64,000 nt of DNA from Vacuolonema iberomarrocanum LEGE 07170 (GCA_015207365.1 JADEXA010000039.1:1-64000); one strand, 5' to 3'; numbered from the stretch's first letter, positions 9,218 through 18,910 are shown. Numbers and translations are program-made. The notes: a model not told the origin generated them from the letters alone.

Positions 9218-9835
9218 ATGTCTGTTGAGCAGACCAGTCAGTTGCTTCAGCTCATCCTGAATTCAGTGCTCATGGTTGCGGTGTGCGGGGTCATGTTAAT
9301 GGGCTTGCTGGCGCATCAAGGCACCCTCTATCAGCGGTTGCAGTGGCTCAACCGCGAGTGTCGAGAGCAGCTGATGGGAACAGCATTTTTGGAGCGCGAT
9401 CGCTTCCAGAAAATGAAGCATCAACAGAAAATTCTGCGGGAGCGCTATCGGCAGGTTCAAAACAGCATTTTCCTGGCCTATGGGGCGCTGGTGGCATTGT
9501 TGTTCAGCACCTTTCTGCTCGCCTGTCGCACCTTTTTGCAGGTCAACAGTTTGATCCCCGGTTCGTTGCTATTTTTTGTGTTGGGAAATATTGCCCTACT
9601 AGTGAGCGCTGGGCTGGCCTTGTTAGACATTCAGCGGGAACGTCAATCCATGTTGTCGGAGCTTCGAGATTGGATGCGGGGCAGCGATGTTCGCTTGGAA
9701 CCGCCTCGGTTAGCGTTGCCCCCCAGTCGCGAAAGGACTTCCAGCCGTGAACGATCCCTCAGCCGCGAACGGTCTCCCAGCCGCGAACAGCATGTCCGCG
9801 AGGGGCGATCGCGCCGCCGTGCCCGTGTGAGCTGA
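9218..9835 (+). CDS. DUF2721 family membrane protein
   Basis: 205 residues from the ATG at 9218, chosen because GAGGAG lies 8 bp upstream; a GTG at 9197 is in frame but lacks a site. Transmembrane segments are at about 11-33 (LNSVLMVAVCGVMLMGLLA), 82-103 (FLAYGALVALLFSTFLLA) and 112-137. A charged cytoplasmic loop (WLNRECREQL, RDRFQKMKHQQ) follows TM1, the layout of DUF2721 proteins, whose function is unknown. The C-terminal 35 residues are very basic and repeat the unit SRERS/SRERSPS four times, an addition outside the family core. Its stop is 3 bp from the stop of the convergent deacetylase gene. Confidence 0.85.
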   Translation: MSVEQTSQLLQLILNSVLMVAVCGVMLMGLLAHQGTLYQRLQWLNRECREQLMGTAFLERDRFQKMKHQQKILRERYRQVQNSIFLAYGALVALLFSTFLLACRTFLQVNSLIPGSLLFFVLGNIALLVSAGLALLDIQRERQSMLSELRDWMRGSDVRLEPPRLALPPSRERTSSRERSLSRERSPSREQHVREGRSRRRARVS

Positions 9836-9838
9836 TTT

Positions 9839-10756
9839 TCAAAGGCGATAGTGCCGCGCGACCTCATCCGCCGCGCGATGGAGCAGAGAGTGACGATAGA
9901 CCAGTGCATCAAAGTCGTCGCCATAGCCGCCACCAATCACACAGGCGACTGGATATCCCTGACTGAGGCACGCGCTCAGCACCTGCATTTCCCGGCGGTA
10001 CAGTCCCGTATCGGTGAGAGCCAGTTTGCCCAAGCGATCGCCCACATGGGTATCGACCCCGGCATCGTATAACACCAGATCGGGGTTGAATTGACTCAGC
10101 AAATCTGACAGATAGCTCGCCAGGGTTTGCAAGTAATCCTCATCCTCCATGCCCTCTGGGAGCGGCACATCTAGATCGCTGATTTGCTTGCGTGCTGGAA
10201 AGTTGATAGCACAGTGCATAGAGAAGGTAAACACATCGGGATCATCCTGAAAAATGAACGCCGTGCCATCTCCCTGATGCACGTCCAAGTCCACAATCAA
10301 GATGCGTTGCGCCAATCCCTGTTTCTGGACAACGCGGGTGGCGATCGCCAGGTCATTGAAAATGCAAAAGCCCGAGCCATAGTCGGGAAACGCATGATGG
10401 GTGCCTCCGGCGGTGTTGCAAGCTAACCCCGTTTGCAGCGCTAGCTTTGCCGTCAGGGCTGTGCCACTCATGGCGATGCAGGTACGGTGAGCCAACGCCG
10501 GACTCCAGGGCAAACCGATGCGTCGCTGCGCTTTTGGGGATAGGGTGCCGCTGCGGTAGGCATTCACATACTCCGGAGCATGCACCAGCTCCAGCCAGGT
10601 CTGTTCCAACATTTCGGGGGCAACAAATTGGCTGTCCTCCGCAACTCCATCTCGTAGCAGCAGATCATGTAACGACCCGAATTTGTTCATCGGAAAGCGA
10701 TGGTCAGGGGGCAGGGGGGCGACGTAGTCGGAATGGTAGACGAAGAGGGGGAGCAT
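9839..10756 (-). CDS. Histone deacetylase family (HDAC-fold) hydrolase
   Basis: 305 residues. The arginase/deacetylase fold is clear from the ordered motifs GGTHHAF (the tandem His pair of the charge relay), DLDVHQGDGT (Asp/His zinc ligands), SMH, DAGVDTHVGDRLG (Asp zinc ligand) and the final GGGY. Family members remove acyl groups from lysine, acetoin-linked or polyamine substrates. Bacterial single-domain forms like this one are mostly uncharacterised, so the substrate is unknown. Cytoplasmic, no signal peptide. It stands alone, convergent with the DUF2721 gene. Confidence 0.92.
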   Translation of the reverse strand: MLPLFVYHSDYVAPLPPDHRFPMNKFGSLHDLLLRDGVAEDSQFVAPEMLEQTWLELVHAPEYVNAYRSGTLSPKAQRRIGLPWSPALAHRTCIAMSGTALTAKLALQTGLACNTAGGTHHAFPDYGSGFCIFNDLAIATRVVQKQGLAQRILIVDLDVHQGDGTAFIFQDDPDVFTFSMHCAINFPARKQISDLDVPLPEGMEDEDYLQTLASYLSDLLSQFNPDLVLYDAGVDTHVGDRLGKLALTDTGLYRREMQVLSACLSQGYPVACVIGGGYGDDFDALVYRHSLLHRAADEVARHYRL

Positions 10757-10760
10757 TGGG

Positions 10761-10838
10761 CAGGTGGATAGAGGAGTGGATGGGTGGATGGGCTTCGCCG
10801 TGAGCGCTCAGTCGAACGGTGGAGGAGTGGATGGGTGC
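10761..10838. repeat. Short GGATGGGT-type tandem repeat
   Basis: GGAGTGGATGGGTGGATGGG and a second GGAGTGGATGGGTG copy flank a GCTTCGCCGTGAGCGCTCAG segment. The unit is the complement of the 16-bp CCCATCCACTCACCTA repeats at 48733-48796, so the same short repeat has been used at two sites 38 kb apart. It lies just upstream of the deacetylase gene. Confidence 0.6.
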
Positions 10839-11029
10839 AGCGTCGCCTGTGTCGATTTTCTTGACTCGGAAAGAATTTCGTAAATTTTAGGGTGCTGTCA
10901 AGCGTAAACAGAGGTGCCAGTACACCTGCGTTGATGGGCGCAATTCAAATGGGAGGGCGATCGCCGTTCGCATCGTCGCTATAGACATCTTTGCCACAGA
11001 CATCTTCGCCCCAGACAACGAGCAAACGG

Positions 11030-11989
11030 CTAGGGTGCTGGCGCTGGGAAGAAGGTTAGGGAATAGCGGTAAAGCGCGACGGGGCGATCGCCCGCTTGTT
11101 CAAACTCCGGATCTTGCGGGGCGAGGTAGATCGCCGTGACCTGATCGGCAGTGATGCTGGGTTCATCGTCTTGGACGGGATGGCGGCGCGTATAGCGGGT
11201 CGTGGTTTCCACCTGATTGAGGTAAAGCTGATTGGAGCGGCGAAACTCTTGCTGAAAGATTTCGCTAGTCACAAACTCATCTGGGTTGGGGGTTTCGGTG
11301 GCACGAGCGGAGATGGTGGAGATCAGGCGGCGATCGCCCCGCAACACCGTCAGTTGCCGATTGGGGTTGGTGGAATCGACCCGCACCGCTACGACTCGAC
11401 TGTTTTCTGCATCCGCCGACTCGTCCAGATATGCCCGTGCCAGGTTTAGCCCATTGAAGGCACGATCGGCAACGATCGGCGATGCCGCTGGCACTTGCCC
11501 CAAAAGCCCAAATCCCCTGGGCAGAATGGGGCGATCGACGGGGATAAACCGTGCTTGAAAAGGAATGGATTGATTCAAAAACCGACGATTTTGCTCAAAG
11601 CCAGGGGTTGTCACATTTGGAGCCAGGGGTGCAGCCAAATCGACCAGGGCTGTCGTCACCTCCCAGGTTCCCTGAAACCAGGCAGGGTAGTACAAGTCGC
11701 CCGTTGCCGCTTGCACCGGGGGTCGCTCCTCCCAATGGGGGAATTGCGCCAACCGCTCCGTCAGAGGGCCAGCGATCGCCCCGCCACTCCATCCCCATAC
11801 CAGCAATCCAGCCAAAACCGCCAGGAGAGTGCCCCGCAGCAGTCTCGCAAGGGCTTTGGAGAGCAGTTCTAGTGAGTTGACGAAAGGCGATCGCGGCAAT
11901 TGGGAGATCGGGCAAGCATTCATGAACGGTCGTGGCACGGTTAAAGTGCTCCAAGCAAAATTTACGTTTTGCCAAAACAGACGTGACAT
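11030..11989 (-). CDS. Conserved exported protein, DUF6816-like
   Basis: Up to 319 residues. A hydrophobic segment (GTLLAVLAGLLVWGWSGGAIA) followed by GPLTERL looks like a signal peptide ending at AIA. An internal ATG at 11923 (MNACPISQ) would place it nearer the N-terminus and may be the true start; neither start has a clear ribosome site. The mature part has DLYYPAWFQGTWEVTTAL, which resembles the GTW-containing beta-barrel proteins shared by cyanobacteria and plastids (DUF6816, from memory of the family). No catalytic motif is visible. The expected location is thylakoid lumen or periplasm. Transcribed alone, divergent from the CHAT gene. Confidence 0.75.
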   Translation of the reverse strand: MSRLFWQNVNFAWSTLTVPRPFMNACPISQLPRSPFVNSLELLSKALARLLRGTLLAVLAGLLVWGWSGGAIAGPLTERLAQFPHWEERPPVQAATGDLYYPAWFQGTWEVTTALVDLAAPLAPNVTTPGFEQNRRFLNQSIPFQARFIPVDRPILPRGFGLLGQVPAASPIVADRAFNGLNLARAYLDESADAENSRVVAVRVDSTNPNRQLTVLRGDRRLISTISARATETPNPDEFVTSEIFQQEFRRSNQLYLNQVETTTRYTRRHPVQDDEPSITADQVTAIYLAPQDPEFEQAGDRPVALYRYSLTFFPAPAP

Positions 11990-12214
11990 TCAACAAAAGT
12001 CGGCTATGGTTGTCGGTGGATAAGGAGAAGAGGGCTCAGCTCAACGACAAAGATAGGCCCTGGTTCTGGCTCTTCTTATTATTGTGAAGGATTGTAAAGG
12101 GAATTGTGCGAATTTCCAGGGCAGCGGCTTTTAGCTGGACACCGTTTCTGTCCTAAGAGTCGGTCGTGTGTCTTGTATGGCGCTGCCCCGGTCTTGAAAA
12201 AGATAAGGACATCT

Positions 12215-15200
12215 ATGGCTAACAAGAATATTGGATGGGTGCTGGTTCTAGCGGTAGGTTCTCTGGTCGCTGTGCAATCGGTCCGGGCTCAGTCGATCCG
12301 CCCAGCCGACGATGGCACCGGGACAAGGGTACGGGTGGAGGGCGATCGCCATCGCATCACGGGCGGTCAGACCTCCGACGACGGCTCCAACCTATTCCAC
12401 AGCTTTGAAGAATTTGGGCTAACTGCCGAAGAAATCGCGGTCTTTCGCTCAGGTGGCGATGTTGAAAACATTTTGGGGCGGATTACAGGGGGCGACGCCT
12501 CTTACATCGATGGTCTGCTACGGGTATTGGGGAGCGATGCCAATCTGTTTTTGATCAATCCGGCAGGTATTGTCTTTGGAGAAAATGCCCGACTGGATCT
12601 GGGCGGTAGCTTTACCGCCACCACCGCGACGGGGATTGGGTTTGAAAACGGCTGGTTCAATGTGGTGGGCACACCGGACTATGCGGATCTAGTGGGCGAT
12701 CCGACCCGCTATGACTTTGCGGTGGATCAGCCGGGGGCGATCGCCAACTACGGCAACCTGTCGGTGGAAAATGGCAGTGTCACGTTGCTGGCTGGCACGA
12801 TTATCAATACCGGGGAGCTGTCGGCGACTGATGGTGACCTGACTCTGGCAACGGTTCCTGGTTCTAGTCGGGTGCGGCTGACCCAGGAAGGTAGCCTGCT
12901 CAGCCTAGAAGTCAACTCCGACAATATGCAGCAACTGGTGGATGATCCGCTAGCGCTGCCGGAGCTGCTGACCGGGGGCAATATTGCACCGTCAGAGCAA
13001 TTGGCCGTTGAGGACAATCAAGTGCAGCTTAGCGGAGCCGCACCTGTGGGTACAGGGGATGTGGCGATCGCCGCTTCCCAACCCCTACGCGCTCAGAATG
13101 GCGTCTTTACCGCTACCGAAAATTTGACGGTGTTCAACACGACGCTACAGAGTTCCGAACATCTGTCGCTGTTGGCGGGAGACACCGTCCTGCTGCGCGA
13201 TAGTGCGGCGGCTCCGTTGCAGTTGACCGCGGGGGATCAACTGCTGGTTCAGGGCAATCAGACCGTTGATATTTTTGCACTGACCCATCCCGATAGCGGA
13301 CTGGCATCCGGCGGGGATATGGTGTTGCGATCGCCCAACCCCGTCCTTGGCGATGCCTATTACTTCAGCGGTGGCAACTTCCGTGTCGAGCAGTCCGAGG
13401 GGCTTTTAGGGAGCCTCATTAGTCCGTTTGATCCGGTGATTCGCTCCCAGGGAGATGTTTCTTTCGACTCCTATAGAGGGGCATCGCTGCATGTCATCGC
13501 TGGTGGTCAGGTGCGGGTGCCCGGTTCAATTGTCATTACAGAAGCCGATGCTGCAACCGGATTGGAAGAGCGAATCACTCTGTCGGATGGCAGCTCAATT
13601 CTGGTGGATGGCCTGGAGCAACCCACCCTGGATATTCGAGCTGGGGTGGCCGATGTCAATGCAACGAATATTGATGGGGCTCCCCGGCCACCTGGCTTGG
13701 ATCTCAACCCCGGCGAAGCGCCCACCAACGCGAATATCACCATTGGCTCCGTCAATATTCTGGATGACGAGGGGCTGATCTTCCTTAGCACGCAGTATCA
13801 GCCGAACACCGACCTCGGCGGCGGCACGATCCGGATTCAAGACGCGGCGGGGCTCACGGCACGAGGCGGGGACATCATCATTGATGCCAGGAGCAGTGTC
13901 ATTTCTCAAGGTGGGTTTACGACGAGTGATTTTGACGATGCGGGAGGCGATGTGCTGGTGCTGGCCGATGGTCGGATTCAGCTAACATCCCCAGCAGGGG
14001 AGGATGTGGCCATTCAGACATCGGGCGAGGAAGCCGCAGGCGATGTGCAGTTGATCAGTCGCAATAGAACGGTACAGATTGGTGGCGATATCCGGGCAAT
14101 CGGACGGGATGGCTCCGGGGGCAATGTGCGCATCGAAGCAGGGAATCGAGTATTGATTACGGGAGACATTGTGACCCGTGCTTCTGGGGATGACGACGAT
14201 GATGATGATGACGATGCAGGTAGTGCGGACGGTGGCAACATTGTAGTGCGATCAGATGGATTGCTCCGCACCCGGCGACTCGATACCAGTTCCACGAATG
14301 GGCAGGGCGGCAGCGTTGATCTGTTCAGCAACAACGGCAACATCCGCACAAGGGCGATCGCCACCCAGGGCGTCTTGGGTGGGGGCATTCAGTTGACTGC
14401 TGGTTTCGACATTTTCCTCAGCACCATCACCACAGGCACACCCGACTCCACCAGTGCCGGAAATATATCCATCCTCAGCAACCAGGGCGGTGTGTTTGGC
14501 GACGATATGGTGGCCTCCTCTAGCCAACAGGGCGGCATCATCGAAGTGAGTGCTCTGTTTGACGATATTTCCTTCAACAACATCGTTGCTGAAGGCGATG
14601 TGGGCGGTGCTCTGACCATCGCAAGCGATGTTGGTAACGTCACGCTGAATAACGTGAACGTCAGTGGCACCACTGGGGCGGGTGCAATTACGATTCGCGG
14701 CGGTGATATCGAAACGCAGAATCTGACCGCCAATGCCACCGATGGACTGGGAGGCACAATTGAACTCAACAGTTTGTTCAATATTGTGACGGGGAATGTG
14801 TCCTTTGAAGGTGCAACAGGTGGCGACTTGGAGTTCAGGGCTGGCGACGTCATTGACACAGGGCGAATTTCTGCCCGAGGCACCACTCAAAATGGCGGCA
14901 ATGTCTTACTGGAAACGCAAGGCGACATTGAGGCGGAATCGATTGATGCCCGAGGTGGCACCAATGGATTTGGCGGTGATGTCGAAGTTACGACGACGGG
15001 CTTGCTCCGCATATTCGGATCGGTCGAAGACGACGTTATTGGCGTGCCTGCCAGTATCACAACCTCTTCGGCTCTTGGTGAGGGCTCCATCGAGATTAAC
15101 CATGGCGGTTTTTTGGCCAATGAACCCTTCGTCGTCGGGGATGCAGGCGAAAATGGCACCTTAGAGGCCATTACGACGGGGGAGGATACGGTATTTCCCG

Positions 15201-16654
15201 TTGAAGAATTTGACTCCGATTTTGAGCAGGGCAATCTCTCGATCTTGACCTCGGATGTGGATGACTTTTTCTTCGAAGATGATTTCGACGACTTCGAAGA
15301 CGAAGGTGACGATGAGTTTGATGAGACGGAGGAAGACCTGGAAGATGAATATGACGAGGAGGAGCTGGAGGACTTTGATGAGCTACAGCTCGATGCCATT
15401 ACCCTGGCCGCCGTCAGCGATGAGTTTTATGCCGAGCTAGAAGGCGAGTTTGTCGGCGAGTTTGCCGACTACCTCGATCTGACGGATCCCGCTGTCTCGT
15501 CGGTAGATGATGCCCGGGACACCCTAGCATCGGTAGCCCAGGCCACGGGGATTCGCCCAGCACTGCTCTATATCAACTTTGTGCCGACGGTGTTTGGTGC
15601 GGAAGATGCAGACAATGATCAGCTAGAGCTAGTGCTGGTCACGCCGGGTGAGGATCCTGTTCGTAAGCGGGTCTTGGGAACGACGCGATCGCAAGTGATG
15701 GAGGTTGCCGACCAGTTTCGCCAGGAGGTCACCAATCCCATCCGTACCCGCACCACCAGCTATCTGCCCTATGCGCAGCAACTGTATGACTGGATGATTG
15801 CACCGCTAGAAACGGAGCTAGAAGCAGAAGAGGTCGAGAATCTTTCCTTTGTTTTGGGCGCAGGGTTGCGATCGCTCCCCATCGCCGCCCTCCATGATGG
15901 CGAAGGATTTCTCGTCGAGCGCTACAGCGTTGGCTTAATGCCTAGCCTCAGCCTGGTCGACACCCGCTATCGCAACATTCAAGACAACGAGGTGTTAGCG
16001 ATGGGCGCGGCCGAATTTCCTGACCAGTTTCCGCTGCCAGCAGTTCCCTTCGAGGTACAGGAAATTGCCAATGAAATTTGGGAAGGCGAAGCATTTCTCA
16101 ATCAGGAATTTACCCTGGCAAACTTGCTCGCACAGCGCCGGGATACCCCCTTCGGGATTGTGCATCTGGCCACCCATGGCGAATTTCGTTCGGGAGAATT
16201 GAGCAATTCCTATATTCAATTCTGGGATCAGCGGTTGCAACTGGATCAGTTGCGGCGAATGAATTTGAGCAATCCGCCAGTGAATCTGCTCGTGCTGAGT
16301 GCTTGCCGAATGGCCCTGGGAAATACCGAAGCCGAACTGGGCTTTGCCGGACTGGCGGTACAGGCAGGGGTACAAACCGCCCTGGCCAGCCTTTGGTATG
16401 TGTCGGATGCCGGAACCCTGGCGTTGATGACCGAGTTCTATCGATCGCTGGAGGAAAACCCAACCAAAGCTGAAGCGCTCCGCACCGCCCAGTTGGCCAT
16501 GATTCGGGGAGAGGTGGAGCTAACCGAAGACAGCTTGGTGAGCCGTGGGGTATCGGCGATCGCCCTCCCCGCTGACCTGCTCAAGGGCGACACCCCCAAC
16601 CTATCCCATCCCTACTACTGGTCGGCCTTCACCTTGATTGGCAGTCCCTGGTAG
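12215..16654 (+). CDS. Two-partner-secretion haemagglutinin domain fused to a CHAT protease
   Basis: 1479 residues from the ATG at 12215, which has AAGGA 5 bp upstream and opens a clear signal peptide (VLVLAVGSLVAVQSVRAQ). A GTG at 12104 is in frame but would bury that signal. Residues 30-170 are the filamentous haemagglutinin TPS domain (NLFHSFEEFGL, LFLINPAGIVFGENARLDLGG), recognised by TpsB transporters. About 800 residues of beta-helix repeats follow (GGNVRIEAGN, GGDVEVTTTG). An Asp/Glu-rich linker (about 1014-1062) precedes a C-terminal CHAT caspase-like domain with the His/Cys dyad visible as HLATHGEF (H1321) and LSACRMALGN (C1364). No TpsB gene is nearby. A surface-delivered protease or self-processing adhesin is an inference from the domains. 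Confidence 0.92.
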   Translation: MANKNIGWVLVLAVGSLVAVQSVRAQSIRPADDGTGTRVRVEGDRHRITGGQTSDDGSNLFHSFEEFGLTAEEIAVFRSGGDVENILGRITGGDASYIDGLLRVLGSDANLFLINPAGIVFGENARLDLGGSFTATTATGIGFENGWFNVVGTPDYADLVGDPTRYDFAVDQPGAIANYGNLSVENGSVTLLAGTIINTGELSATDGDLTLATVPGSSRVRLTQEGSLLSLEVNSDNMQQLVDDPLALPELLTGGNIAPSEQLAVEDNQVQLSGAAPVGTGDVAIAASQPLRAQNGVFTATENLTVFNTTLQSSEHLSLLAGDTVLLRDSAAAPLQLTAGDQLLVQGNQTVDIFALTHPDSGLASGGDMVLRSPNPVLGDAYYFSGGNFRVEQSEGLLGSLISPFDPVIRSQGDVSFDSYRGASLHVIAGGQVRVPGSIVITEADAATGLEERITLSDGSSILVDGLEQPTLDIRAGVADVNATNIDGAPRPPGLDLNPGEAPTNANITIGSVNILDDEGLIFLSTQYQPNTDLGGGTIRIQDAAGLTARGGDIIIDARSSVISQGGFTTSDFDDAGGDVLVLADGRIQLTSPAGEDVAIQTSGEEAAGDVQLISRNRTVQIGGDIRAIGRDGSGGNVRIEAGNRVLITGDIVTRASGDDDDDDDDDAGSADGGNIVVRSDGLLRTRRLDTSSTNGQGGSVDLFSNNGNIRTRAIATQGVLGGGIQLTAGFDIFLSTITTGTPDSTSAGNISILSNQGGVFGDDMVASSSQQGGIIEVSALFDDISFNNIVAEGDVGGALTIASDVGNVTLNNVNVSGTTGAGAITIRGGDIETQNLTANATDGLGGTIELNSLFNIVTGNVSFEGATGGDLEFRAGDVIDTGRISARGTTQNGGNVLLETQGDIEAESIDARGGTNGFGGDVEVTTTGLLRIFGSVEDDVIGVPASITTSSALGEGSIEINHGGFLANEPFVVGDAGENGTLEAITTGEDTVFPVEEFDSDFEQGNLSILTSDVDDFFFEDDFDDFEDEGDDEFDETEEDLEDEYDEEELEDFDELQLDAITLAAVSDEFYAELEGEFVGEFADYLDLTDPAVSSVDDARDTLASVAQATGIRPALLYINFVPTVFGAEDADNDQLELVLVTPGEDPVRKRVLGTTRSQVMEVADQFRQEVTNPIRTRTTSYLPYAQQLYDWMIAPLETELEAEEVENLSFVLGAGLRSLPIAALHDGEGFLVERYSVGLMPSLSLVDTRYRNIQDNEVLAMGAAEFPDQFPLPAVPFEVQEIANEIWEGEAFLNQEFTLANLLAQRRDTPFGIVHLATHGEFRSGELSNSYIQFWDQRLQLDQLRRMNLSNPPVNLLVLSACRMALGNTEAELGFAGLAVQAGVQTALASLWYVSDAGTLALMTEFYRSLEENPTKAEALRTAQLAMIRGEVELTEDSLVSRGVSAIALPADLLKGDTPNLSHPYYWSAFTLIGSPW

Positions 16655-16685
16655 CGCCAAACGACCCCTCGCGAGAACCGAACCC

Positions 16686-16733
16686 AGACGATGTTTTGAG
16701 AGCCCCGCGCTGCAGGGATCTCAAACATCGTCT
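16686..16733. repeat. Isolated family A-type hairpin
   Basis: AGACGATGTTTTGAGAGCCC pairs imperfectly with a GGGATCTCAAACATCGTCT arm. The cap is the family A cap but the flanking ends are missing, so this is a truncated copy or a terminator derived from one. It lies 31 bp after the CHAT gene stop. Confidence 0.75.
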
Positions 16734-16750
16734 GAGTCTATCTGAGCGTG

Positions 16751-16853
16751 TATAACCTTACGCATTGAGAATAGGACAGATTATTTTTTTGAAAGCCCCA
16801 CGTTGTGGGGCTTTCAAAAAATAATTGGTTTTACCTGAGCGCGTAGAGCTATA
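16751..16853. repeat. Family A palindromic element (copy A2)
   Basis: About 103 bp bounded by TATAACC and GAGCTATA. The left arm CCTTACGCATTGAGAATAGG closely matches copy A1. The hairpin is ATTATTTTTTTGAAAGCCCC with its complement around ACGTTGT; the inner CCCCAC/GTGGGG pair differs from copy A1 but remains paired. It fills the gap between the convergent CHAT and amidase genes. Confidence 0.8.
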
Positions 16854-16862
16854 GCACTAACC

Positions 16863-18689
16863 CTACTGAGCCGATTCTCCGAGCCATTGGGTGACAGCTT
16901 CGGCCAAGGATTCGGCAAGGGCGGCTTGTTCATCCGGATCCACAATCCACTCAAATTCGGTGGGATTGATCATGAAACCGAGTTCTAGCAAAACGGACGG
17001 GGCCACATTGGGGCGCGTGAGCGCCAAGTTATTCCAAAAAACTCCGTAAGAGGGGCGATCGCGCTCCTCCACCAAGTAGTTGTGGAGAAAGACGGCAAGG
17101 CTATGCGCCTGGGCGTGGTACCAAAACATGCCAATCCCCGCCGTGTTCTCAGCATCGCCGTTGTCGGGGAGGGCGTTGTAATGGACGCTGAGGGCGAGGG
17201 TGGGTTCCAGATTTTGGATCATGTCTGCCCGATCATTCGGCCACAGGTCGATGTCGTCGTCACGGGTCATGACCACAGTGGCCCCCCGTGCCTCCAGGCG
17301 ATCGCGCAGCAGTCGGCTCACAACCAAATTTACATCCTTTTCCGGGACGCCGTTTGGCCCCCGTGCCCCCAGGTCTTCTGGCCCACCATGCCCTGGATCC
17401 ACCAAAATCGTGATGCCGTCTAGAGGGCGATCGCTCCCCAAATCCACCTGGGGTGGATGGCGTAAGGACAGCACCAGGGTCGTGCCCTCATAGCGCAGCT
17501 TATAGCCCCATTGCTGGTCAGACTTCAGGGCAAAGCGGTATTCCACCTGGTTGGGGGCGGGCTGTGTCCAGTCGAGGCGCTGAATCACTGGATCATCGCT
17601 GAGGTAGATGGTGTCCGTTTGGGCCGTCGCGTTGTGCAGCGTCAGGGTGAAGCGATCGCCCTCCTGCAACACCGACACCGGGACAGTTGCCTGCAGCGGG
17701 AAGCGCACCTCCGTCCAGCCATCGACCACCTGGGAGGTCACGCTGCGAATCAAGGTGTGGGGCGGCACCGAACCCGCCACTTCCTGCACATCCGTATCGC
17801 GAATCCATGCCCCATAGTCCAGCCGATACCAGTTGGCCTCTCGTCCTGTGACCGCAGCACGGGTTCCCGTTGGTAGGGGCGTCAGTCGAGAGTAGTTGGT
17901 GCTAGGCCCCGTCCGGGCAGTGCCAGAGGCGGCGGTCACTTCCACAATTTGCGGCTGTTGGGGTGTGAGGATAGAGATATTACCCGTTCCCGTTTGGCGC
18001 ACCGTTTCCGTGCCCTGTTGCAACCAAAATTCTGGGGTACCCAAGTCCAGCGCCCCTTCTATGGGTGCCTCGACAGGGAGAAACTGGCGGGCGATCGCAC
18101 AGCCCTCATACCGCTGTGCCTCGCTGACCGGAATCGGCTCATTTTGGTTAGTCAGCACCGCATAGTTTGGCGGCAACTGCACCCCATTGGGTTGGGGCAA
18201 TAGCGGCAGCGTGCGATCGCTCAGCCGCACCGATACCTCGCTATCCTGGGGTGCGATCGCCCCGAAGCATAGCAAATCATCGGGCAGGCGAGAAATATCC
18301 TGGTCGGGCGTCAGGGTTCCCTCAGCAAAGGCAAACCCATTGGGCAAGGACGGCAGCGGCGACACCCGCGTCACGACCAACTCCAGAGTTTCCTCCCCCT
18401 GTTGCACGACAAAACGGTTTTCCCCCATCTGCAATGGAAAACTGGGGGCAAAATGTCCCGCAGGGCTGCGATTCGCTAGCGACTCTCCATTCACAGTAAC
18501 GGCGGCATCCGGCGCGGCAGTTCCAATCAGAAAAATTTGCTCGGCAGTGGTTTCATGGGTTTCCGGCGGATATACCACTGTCAACGGCGACTCGGCACGG
18601 GCAACGGCGGTTATTCCTGCAGTCATACTTGCTGTGACTGAGAGGGCGATCGCCCCCAGCCATCCTCTCCTGTGCATCCAACCGTTCAT
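16863..18689 (-). CDS. N-acetylmuramoyl-L-alanine amidase (Amidase_3) with SH3b and AMIN-like domains
   Basis: 608 residues from the ATG at 18689 (GTG at 18692 is equally possible; GGAGGA lies upstream). A signal peptide ends near AVARAES. An N-terminal beta-sandwich (about 35-110) is followed by an SH3b domain (GTARTGPSTNYSRL) and an AMIN-like beta domain (about 320-410). The zinc amidase occupies about 425-605, with ligands in DPGHGG, Glu of PEKDVN and His of SVHYNA, and the catalytic Glu in LLELGFM. It cleaves the MurNAc-L-Ala bond and normally serves in septal or cell-separation peptidoglycan remodelling in the periplasm. Convergent with the CHAT gene. Confidence 0.92.
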   Translation of the reverse strand: MNGWMHRRGWLGAIALSVTASMTAGITAVARAESPLTVVYPPETHETTAEQIFLIGTAAPDAAVTVNGESLANRSPAGHFAPSFPLQMGENRFVVQQGEETLELVVTRVSPLPSLPNGFAFAEGTLTPDQDISRLPDDLLCFGAIAPQDSEVSVRLSDRTLPLLPQPNGVQLPPNYAVLTNQNEPIPVSEAQRYEGCAIARQFLPVEAPIEGALDLGTPEFWLQQGTETVRQTGTGNISILTPQQPQIVEVTAASGTARTGPSTNYSRLTPLPTGTRAAVTGREANWYRLDYGAWIRDTDVQEVAGSVPPHTLIRSVTSQVVDGWTEVRFPLQATVPVSVLQEGDRFTLTLHNATAQTDTIYLSDDPVIQRLDWTQPAPNQVEYRFALKSDQQWGYKLRYEGTTLVLSLRHPPQVDLGSDRPLDGITILVDPGHGGPEDLGARGPNGVPEKDVNLVVSRLLRDRLEARGATVVMTRDDDIDLWPNDRADMIQNLEPTLALSVHYNALPDNGDAENTAGIGMFWYHAQAHSLAVFLHNYLVEERDRPSYGVFWNNLALTRPNVAPSVLLELGFMINPTEFEWIVDPDEQAALAESLAEAVTQWLGESAQ

Positions 18690-18840
18690 CACTCCCAGTC
18701 CTCCCCTACCATCGCGAACTTGGGCATTGGCGAATTCTCAAAGCCCTGACCCATCCCCGTGTTATACCATCTGGAATCCTGCAACGCACGGCGCGATTAC
18801 AAACAAGCGTTTAGCTGTTGGACGAAACCATTGGGACGGA

Positions 18841-18899
18841 ACCACAGAGACATAGAGGACACGAAGAGGTTTACTTTGTGTCTTTGTGCCTTCGTGGTG
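18841..18899. repeat. CCACAGAG..CTCTGTGG-type inverted repeat (copy 1)
   Basis: ACCACAGAGACATAGAGGAC faces a GTGTCTTTGTGCCTTCGTGG arm, an imperfect inverted repeat of a type widespread in bacterial intergenic DNA. A second copy is at 42529-42580. Here it lies 11 bp beyond the 3' end of the dioxygenase gene. Confidence 0.65.
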
Positions 18900-18910
18900 A
18901 AATACCCAGC

